From Cyclobacteriaceae bacterium (GTDB lineage: Bacteria; Bacteroidota; Bacteroidia; Cytophagales; Cyclobacteriaceae): a DNA stretch of 11,964 bases. Under the pieces are notes generated by a model. The model did no database searches. It was not told the DNA's origin and saw only the letters and a program-made list of their open reading frames with translations. The number at the start of each line of letters is the position of its first letter. The stretch's first letter is position 1. Location of the stretch: contig WGED01000364.1 of NCBI GenBank assembly GCA_015492915.1, positions 1 to 11,964 of the forward strand. Reading direction: 5' to 3'. Position numbers and translations under genes: made by a program. Positions 7,049-11,964 of this stretch are shown in pieces.

Positions 7049-10000
7049 ATGAAAAATCAAGGATTTATCGTCTTTCTGACCATTATAGTCACCTTGCTGT
7101 GTCTGTATTACCTGTCGTTCACGTTTGTTTCGCGATCGATACAGAAAGATGCCATTGAATATGCCACTGACGCAAGCGGCAATATCGATTTTGCAAGAAA
7201 ACAGGCCTATCTTGATTCCGTATGGAATGAGCCTGTATATCATTTCCTCGGTGCCGAATACACCTACAAGGAAGTAAAAGAGACCGAATTGAGCCTCGGG
7301 CTTGACCTGCAAGGCGGGATGCATGTTACCCTGGAGGTATCGCCTGTAGACATCATCAAAGGCCTGAGTGGCAACAATGATGATCCCGACTTTCTCGCTG
7401 CCCTTAAAAAGGCGGAAGAGATGCAGCGCCACAGTCAAGATGATTTTGTAGATCTTTTTGTCCAGGCTTATCGCGAAATAAAACCCGACGGCAAGCTCGC
7501 ACCGATCTTTGCCAACGCAGCCAACAGAGATAAGGGCATTGGGTTCCAGTCATCCGATGAGGCGGTTATAAAGGTGATCAAGGAAGAGGTGCGGCAGGCG
7601 ATCGACCGGTCATTTAACATCCTGCGCACAAGGATCGACCGGTTCGGAACCTCACAACCCAATATTCAGCAAATCCCGGGTACCGGCAGGATCCAGATAG
7701 AGTTGCCCGGTGTGGAAAACAGAGAACGTGTACGTAAGCTGTTGCAGGGTGTTGCCAAACTTGAATTCTGGCCTGTCCTCGAATGGTATGATGAGTCCCT
7801 GGCAGGTCCGTTGGCAGCGATCAACCGCAAGCTGGCCGAAGAAGAACAACTGAAGGCATCCCAGATATCTGCCACACAGGAAACGGGAGAACAGGCTACG
7901 GAAACGCAACAGACAGAAGACCTTTCGACCCTCCTCGGGACGGAAGGCGATTCGGCCGTGGCCGATGATCAGGCAGCGAAAGCTGACTCTACAGCCCTTG
8001 ATTCGCTTGTTAACAATCAGGTATCAGAATTTTTTACACTCATCCGTTATCCCCAGGGCCTTGTCAGCCTGAAAGATACCTCAAAGGTCAACCGGATACT
8101 GAAGAGAATACAAAGCGGTGATCTGAAAGGTTTGCTGCCTACGAACATCAAATTTTTGTGGGATGTTCATGCTGTGACGCTGGAAAATGGCGAGGAGGTA
8201 TTGCCTCTGTATGCCATCAAAATGGGACGTGGAGGCAAGCCGTTGCTCACCGGTGAGGTGGTTACCGATGCAAGGCAGAGTTATGACGAAAGGATGTCGC
8301 CTGCCGTGTCGATGTCGATGAACAGCGCCGGCGCGAGAGCATGGAAGAGAATCACCGGAGAAAGTATCGGCAAAAGGATTGCCATTGCACTTGATGATTA
8401 TGTTCAGTCTGCACCTACGGTAAACAGCGAGATTCCCAACGGTCAGTCTATCATCACCGGCAAATTCACACTGGAAGAAGCGCAGGACCTCGCCAATGTA
8501 CTCAAAGCCGGAGCTTTGCCTGCAAGAACTCGTATCGTGGAAGAGGCGGTGATCGGGCCCACACTGGGTAAAGAGGCACAAAGTCAGGGTGTCATCTCCA
8601 TTGTCGCCGGTCTGGCCATCGTTATGATATTCATGGTATTTTATTACTACAAAGGTGGCCTGGTGGCCAATGTAGCACTGTTATTCAACATATTCTTCAT
8701 ACTCGGTATCCTGGCGCAACTGAATGCTGCGCTCACGTTGCCGGGAATTGCAGGTATCGTGCTTACCATCGGTATGTCGATCGATGCGAACGTGCTGATT
8801 TTTGAAAGGATCAGGGAGGAACTCAGGAACGGCGCAACGTTGTTGAAAGCCATTTCAATAGGCTACAGCAAAGCTTACAGTTCGATCATCGATGCCAATG
8901 TGACGACATTCATTGTTGGTGTGATACTGTTTGTACTTGGCCAGGGCCCTGTGAAGGGATTTGCAACTACATTGATGATCGGTATTGTCAGTTCCTTTTT
9001 CTCGGCGGTATTTATCACAAGGGTGATCATCACATGGATGACGAGGAAGAAGGGCGACAAGAGCGATGTTTCTTTCGATACCAAATTTTCAAGAAACTGG
9101 TTTACGAAACTTGATATCGATTTCCTCGGAAAGCGCCGAATTGCTTATATGATTTCAGGATCTATTATTGTGACAGGCATGATATTGGTGATTCTTGAAG
9201 GGGGTTTGAATTACGGCGTTGACTTCACGGGAGGTCGCTCATACATCGTAGCATTCAGCAAACCTGTCGTGGCATCCGACCTGAAAGTTGACATTTCCAA
9301 ACACTTTGAGAATACAGGTACGGAAGTAAAGACTTACGGTTCGAGCAATGTGGTGAAGGTGACGACGAGTTACCTCGTCTATGATGAATCATCGGAAGCT
9401 GACAATAAAGTGGAAAATGCCCTGATACAGGGCATTGAGGAGGCGACAGGACTCAAATATATCGCGGATGACTCCAAAGTAGATGATCAGCATTTTACAA
9501 TTTCCGGTTCATCGAAAGTAGGTGCGACCATAGCTGACGATATCAAGAGCGCCTCGCTGGAAGCCATCATTTTCTCACTTATTGCGATTTTCCTCTACAT
9601 CTTGATCAGGTTTAAAAAGTGGCAGTTTAGCCTTGGGGCTATTGTCGCTTTGTTCCACGATGTTCTCTTTGTGATCGCCGCTTTTGCCATAGCACGCTTG
9701 TTCGGCAAGACGTTTGAAGTGGACCAGGTCTTCATCGCGGCCATGCTGACCATCATTGGTTACTCCATTAACGACACCGTGGTGGTGTTTGACCGGATCA
9801 GGGAAAACCTGGCTGTGAGGCCGCATGAAAAACTGATCGATACCTTTAACCTCTCGATCAACACGACCATGAACAGGACGCTGATCACCTCGTTCACAAC
9901 GCTGATCGTGGTATTGATACTTCTGATCTTCGGAGGTGAGGTGCTTCGGGGATTCTCCTTTGCCCTGTTTGTCGGTATTATTGTGGGTACTTACTCCTCC

Positions 10001-10069
10001 ATATTCATCGCTTCTCCGGTCGTTATCGACCTGAGCAAATCGACATTGAAGAAGAAGGGGAGCAACTGA
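7049..10069 (+). CDS. secDF: Protein translocase subunit SecDF (fused SecD-SecF)
   Basis: An RND-type inner-membrane protein that works with SecYEG and uses the proton gradient to help pull proteins into the periplasm. The 1006 residues form a natural SecD-SecF fusion, normal for Bacteroidota. SecD half: TM1 (5-27), LDLQGG (85-90) opening the first periplasmic domain, a head-domain region (about 410-500), then TM2-6 (about 512-665) with GIAGIVLTIGMSIDANVLIF (566-585) and the proton-relay Asp579. SecF half: TM (about 697-717), NYGVDFTGG (721-729), then five TM segments (about 836-995) with GYSINDTVVVFDRIREN (904-920) and Asp909. A low-complexity Glu/Gln/Thr/Ala-rich insert (about 256-325) interrupts the periplasmic part of SecD. 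It follows the small exported-protein gene and is closed by a strong terminator. Confidence 0.97.
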   Translation: MKNQGFIVFLTIIVTLLCLYYLSFTFVSRSIQKDAIEYATDASGNIDFARKQAYLDSVWNEPVYHFLGAEYTYKEVKETELSLGLDLQGGMHVTLEVSPVDIIKGLSGNNDDPDFLAALKKAEEMQRHSQDDFVDLFVQAYREIKPDGKLAPIFANAANRDKGIGFQSSDEAVIKVIKEEVRQAIDRSFNILRTRIDRFGTSQPNIQQIPGTGRIQIELPGVENRERVRKLLQGVAKLEFWPVLEWYDESLAGPLAAINRKLAEEEQLKASQISATQETGEQATETQQTEDLSTLLGTEGDSAVADDQAAKADSTALDSLVNNQVSEFFTLIRYPQGLVSLKDTSKVNRILKRIQSGDLKGLLPTNIKFLWDVHAVTLENGEEVLPLYAIKMGRGGKPLLTGEVVTDARQSYDERMSPAVSMSMNSAGARAWKRITGESIGKRIAIALDDYVQSAPTVNSEIPNGQSIITGKFTLEEAQDLANVLKAGALPARTRIVEEAVIGPTLGKEAQSQGVISIVAGLAIVMIFMVFYYYKGGLVANVALLFNIFFILGILAQLNAALTLPGIAGIVLTIGMSIDANVLIFERIREELRNGATLLKAISIGYSKAYSSIIDANVTTFIVGVILFVLGQGPVKGFATTLMIGIVSSFFSAVFITRVIITWMTRKKGDKSDVSFDTKFSRNWFTKLDIDFLGKRRIAYMISGSIIVTGMILVILEGGLNYGVDFTGGRSYIVAFSKPVVASDLKVDISKHFENTGTEVKTYGSSNVVKVTTSYLVYDESSEADNKVENALIQGIEEATGLKYIADDSKVDDQHFTISGSSKVGATIADDIKSASLEAIIFSLIAIFLYILIRFKKWQFSLGAIVALFHDVLFVIAAFAIARLFGKTFEVDQVFIAAMLTIIGYSINDTVVVFDRIRENLAVRPHEKLIDTFNLSINTTMNRTLITSFTTLIVVLILLIFGGEVLRGFSFALFVGIIVGTYSSIFIASPVVIDLSKSTLKKKGSN

Positions 10070-10092
10070 TTCCCGGATTATAATCAATAATG

Positions 10093-10130
10093 AAAAAGCC
10101 TTCTCCGGAGATTCCGGGGAGGGCTTTTTT
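10093..10130 (+). terminator. Strong intrinsic terminator of secDF
   Basis: A 16-bp stem: 10093-10108 pairs with 10114-10129, with two G-U pairs, a five-base loop (AGATT), a GC-rich tip and a run of six T at 10125-10130. It lies 24 bases after the secDF stop. The matching A-run on the 5' side means it could also stop transcription from the other strand. Confidence 0.93.
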
Positions 10131-10253
10131 GTATTATGGTACATGGTGTTTCATGAGAAAATGTCGATTTTCAGTTTTATTAGAGGCATGCCAGACAGAA
10201 TGTGTGTGAAATCATCTTTTTATCATCCCGGACACAACATAGAAACCCCCAAA

Positions 10254-10285
10254 CTTGTCTCCTGCATGACATGCGGGTATAAATG
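10254..10285 (+). promoter_or_regulatory. Promoter candidate with palindrome in its spacer
   Basis: CTTG (10254-10257), a 20-base spacer, then TATAAATG (10278-10285), which has two mismatches to TAnnTTTG. The spacer holds an imperfect palindrome, 10261-10277, with the perfect core GCATG-A-CATGC (10264-10274), a form typical of an operator. It is the best-placed promoter candidate for the outer-membrane protein gene starting at 10308. The consensus match is modest. The remainder of 10131-10253 shows no gene. Confidence 0.35.
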
Positions 10286-10294
10286 ACTTTTTTA

Positions 10295-10311
10295 TCATGG
10301 CAATACCATGA
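10295..10311 (+). promoter_or_regulatory. Small hairpin containing the start codon of the outer-membrane protein gene
   Basis: TCATGG (10295-10300) pairs exactly with CCATGA (10306-10311) across five bases, placing the ATG (10308-10310) in the 3' arm. It could reduce initiation or be opened by a factor. A six-bp stem is short and may be chance. Confidence 0.3.
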
Positions 10312-11189
10312 GACAAACCGCCCTGATCCTGATTATGCTGGTGCTGACAGAGCTGGCGTCTGCACAGGAAAAAAAGAAAAAGGAGAACCTGCAGCAATAC
10401 ACCCCTTCGGTGCTTTTCGGCAGGGGTGAATGGGAATTTAAGAATTTCAACAACCTGTACACGCAGACAAAATCCTTCGGCTCCGGAGGACAGAAGATCG
10501 ACAATCACCGCCGCGACAACTACTATACCATGATCAACCAGTTTTTGTACGGCATCTCAAAACAACTGAACGTAGGCCTTGACCTGTGGGTAAAAAGGGT
10601 TAATGTGATCCCCTCCGATGTTTCGGGCAGTATGTTTCAAAACAGCAGCGGCAGCCGCACAGCCCTTACCGGTCTGGGGCCGAAGATCAAAGTTGCGCCT
10701 TTTAAAAAAATGGGTTATTTCTCATGGCAGAGCACCTTTCTCTTTCCCCTGGCCAGTGACCTCGAGGGCCGCAAGCCCGGCACCGACTATGAGGGGCTCT
10801 TTCTCGAATGGGATCGCTATCTGTGGATGAACCAGTTTTTTTATGACCGCACACTCAATGATAAGTTTCAGATCTTTTTGCAACTGGCCTTCTGGTATTC
10901 GATCGTCAGGGAGTCATCGCGGGAGAATAATTTTCCGGAGACGCCCATGAGTGTTTTCTTCAGCTATTTCCCGACCACCAGGATCACCTTGTACGTGATG
11001 ACCGAGTACTGGCCCAAGCATCATCAGGAGCCTTTTTATGCCTATTTCGTTCACTCGGGGTTAGGCGCCAAGTACCAGGTGATACCGGGCCTGATGGAGG
11101 TGGAGTTGCTCTATACAAATTTCTGGAATGGCAGTGAGGGCGAGGGCGCCGGACAGACGTTTAATCTGGGGGTAAGGTTTATACATTGA
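10308..11189 (+). CDS. Predicted outer-membrane beta-barrel protein, function unknown
   Basis: A 293-residue exported protein. Residues 1-19 are a Sec signal peptide (ALILIMLVLTELASA) with cleavage expected before Gln20, followed by a Lys-rich stretch. The mature part is rich in aromatic residues and alternates polar and hydrophobic residues in short strand-like segments (for example 86-97, 136-148, 186-201, 214-233 and 247-258), and it ends in Phe-Asn-Leu-Gly-Val-Arg-Phe-Ile-His, a strand like those that close outer-membrane barrels. No enzymatic motif or TonB box is recognised. It appears to be transcribed alone, from a candidate promoter with an operator-like palindrome, after the secDF terminator. 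The ATG lies in a small hairpin (10295-10311). A porin-like or transporter-like role is possible but unproven. Confidence 0.75.
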   Translation: MRQTALILIMLVLTELASAQEKKKKENLQQYTPSVLFGRGEWEFKNFNNLYTQTKSFGSGGQKIDNHRRDNYYTMINQFLYGISKQLNVGLDLWVKRVNVIPSDVSGSMFQNSSGSRTALTGLGPKIKVAPFKKMGYFSWQSTFLFPLASDLEGRKPGTDYEGLFLEWDRYLWMNQFFYDRTLNDKFQIFLQLAFWYSIVRESSRENNFPETPMSVFFSYFPTTRITLYVMTEYWPKHHQEPFYAYFVHSGLGAKYQVIPGLMEVELLYTNFWNGSEGEGAGQTFNLGVRFIH

Positions 11190-11221
11190 AAATACATGAG
11201 AAAAAGGGCATTTTTTCAATG
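11184..11221. repeat. Inverted repeat over the stop of the outer-membrane protein gene
   Basis: CATTGAAAA (11184-11192) is the exact reverse complement of TTTTCAATG (11213-11221), enclosing the TGA stop. An alternative AT-rich hairpin can form inside it (GAAAAA 11200-11205 with TTTTTC 11212-11217). No U-tract follows, so this is not a convincing intrinsic terminator, though it is the only candidate for ending this transcript. The rest of 11222-11373 shows no gene or clear signal. Confidence 0.35.
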
Positions 11222-11373
11222 GAACATGGAAGCAGTGTCCCATTTAGTCTCTATTTAGGCCTCATGTAGTATGCCATCGTCAGCAACACAATTAGAATGA
11301 TTTAAGTAGTTGTTACTTTGAGGTTTCTACATAGCAAATAGGATATTGTCACAGATACATCCCGGTAGCAAGA

Positions 11374-11655
11374 AAGCAATTCTTGATACTTTCATTGCTT
11401 CCGCCCTTTCATTTTCTTTTGCTTGCCCAACCGCGTGCCGCCTAAAGCTTTAGCGGTGGCGCAAAGAAAACGAAACAAAAGAAAAAGGCACCACGGGCAA
11501 AGCCACATTTACCCTCAAGCCGCACAGACCTTCCCTTCGTAAAATCTCCTGTTTAACTGCAAAAATGGATTTGTTTTTGATAAAAGAACGGAGATTTTAA
11601 AGGCTGGCCGACCCACTTGCCAAATGTGGCCACGCTGCCCGTGGACGGTCCCACC
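11374..11655. repeat. Composite intergenic element made of nested inverted repeats
   Basis: A non-coding stretch with four structured parts. (a) AAGCAAT (11374-11380) pairs with ATTGCTT (11394-11400). (b) TTTTCTTTTG (11412-11421) can pair with CAAAAGAAAA (11476-11485), or its first eight bases with AAAGAAAA (11463-11470), and these two pairings exclude each other. (c) Inside lies a GC-rich stem, 11433-11462, centred on the palindrome CTAAAGCTTTAG (11442-11453). (d) A long-range stem joins CCACGGGCA and GCCACATTT (11491-11499, 11502-11510) to AAATGTGGC and TGCCCGTGG (11622-11630, 11636-11644), nesting TAAAATCTCC/GGAGATTTTA (11540-11549/11590-11599) and CAAAAA/TTTTTG (11560-11565/11574-11579). 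No transposase is present. It resembles dispersed intergenic repeats of Bacteroidota from memory, but copy number cannot be seen here; a mobile mini-element or structured RNA is possible. Confidence 0.6.
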
Positions 11656-11762
11656 CACCAACAAATTCGAGTATGCAGAAAAGATATCACCTTTTGGATA
11701 TCTCAACCACAATATTCTGATAAATGATTTTTAAAAGACTAATAGGGAAAAAAGGAAATCTT

Positions 11763-11784
11763 TCATTGAAATTCACCGAAATGT
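11763..11784 (+). repeat. Second copy of the motif found in the small-protein/secDF promoter
   Basis: TCATTGAAATTCA (11763-11775), two differing bases, then GAAATGT (11778-11784): 20 of 22 bases agree with 6571-6592, which spans the palindrome and the -33 region there. The second half of the palindrome is broken here by the two changed bases. Whether it is a regulatory site of a nearby gene or chance in AT-rich DNA is open. No gene was found in 11656-11871. Confidence 0.35.
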
Positions 11785-11871
11785 GTAACTACCATCTTTA
11801 CGAAATCGGCGGAAATTAAACTATGATCTGCAAAATGGTCATTTTCTCATGGAATTAATATGGAGAAAAAG

Positions 11872-11964
11872 TCAATACACCTTGATGCCATTTACGAGCC
11901 ATTTTGACCAACTGCGGTTGTAGGTATGCACGCTGTCTGTTTTTTGCCCTTTGGGATTGACCAC
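11872..11964 (-). CDS. Possible C-terminal end of an unidentified protein (partial)
   Basis: On the minus strand the frame entering from the right edge is open for 30 codons up to TGA (11874-11872). The peptide begins Val-Val-Asn-Pro-Lys-Gly and ends TYNRSWSKWLVNGIKVY (last 17 residues), with protein-like composition. Another minus-strand frame is also open for a similar length, so this is not proven coding. It would be convergent with the outer-membrane protein gene. No family is recognised from so short a piece. Confidence 0.35.
   Translation of the reverse strand: MVNPKGQKTDSVHTYNRSWSKWLVNGIKVY

Noticed and set aside
9575..10144. Minus-strand open frame of 189 codons opposite the end of secDF
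   Set aside because: It crosses the secDF terminator and antisense to conserved SecF membrane segments; composition is rich in His, Asp and Gln as expected for a shadow frame.
10185..10192. Eight-base palindrome GGCATGCC in the space after secDF
   Set aside because: Short palindromes of this size are expected by chance and nothing ties it to a promoter.
11515..11712. Minus-strand open frame of 65 codons
   Set aside because: It lies across the nested inverted repeats at 11491-11644, has no plausible initiation context, and its composition follows the repeat; most likely not a gene.
11842..11869. Hairpin TTTTCTCAT with ATGGAGAAAA near the possible minus-strand gene end
   Set aside because: A nine-bp stem with one bulge but no U-tract after it on either strand, so it is not claimed as a terminator.

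Overview
The window looks like an ordinary chromosomal segment of a member of the Bacteroidota. The evidence is the fused SecDF protein, several lipoprotein or outer-membrane style leaders, a near absence of Shine-Dalgarno sequences, and promoter candidates of the Bacteroidota type (TTTG-like box, about 19-20 bases, TAnnTTTG). The order or genus cannot be fixed from sequence alone. No phage, transposase, CRISPR, rRNA or tRNA gene was seen.

Layout. (1) 46-1851, plus strand: scpA (condensin kleisin subunit) followed without a gap by a flippase-like membrane protein of the UPF0104/LPG_synthase_TM family. (2) 1902-2321, minus strand: ndk, with a candidate terminator and a good promoter candidate. 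(3) 2507-6561, plus strand: a tight housekeeping cluster of a DHH/DHHA1 phosphoesterase (NrnA-like), two FKBP-type prolyl isomerase lipoproteins, an RdgB/HAM1 nucleotide pyrophosphatase and a uridine-kinase-like P-loop enzyme. (4) 6571-10130: what looks like a self-contained transcription unit made of a promoter candidate with a palindrome, a small exported protein of unknown family, secDF, and a strong intrinsic terminator. (5) 10254-11189: a predicted outer-membrane beta-barrel protein with its own candidate promoter. (6) 11190-11871: a non-coding stretch carrying a complex inverted-repeat element. (7) 11872-11964: a possible C-terminal end of a minus-strand gene.

The most interesting point is the small protein at 6625-6966. 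It has an N-terminal export signal, sits directly upstream of secDF, ends in Asn-Ala-Pro-stop, and its stop codon lies inside a short hairpin. This is the architecture of secretion-monitoring leader peptides (SecM, VemP, ApdA/ApdP), with a C-terminal proline before the stop as in TnaC. It is a hypothesis only, because no known arrest motif is matched. The second point of interest is the multi-hairpin intergenic element at 11374-11655.

Functionally the genes cover chromosome segregation (ScpA), nucleotide pools and RNA scavenging (Ndk, NrnA-like, RdgB, Udk-like), envelope protein folding (two FKBP lipoproteins), protein export (SecDF) and the outer membrane (barrel protein). The clustering of folding and export genes is consistent with envelope biogenesis, but most of the cluster is routine housekeeping.
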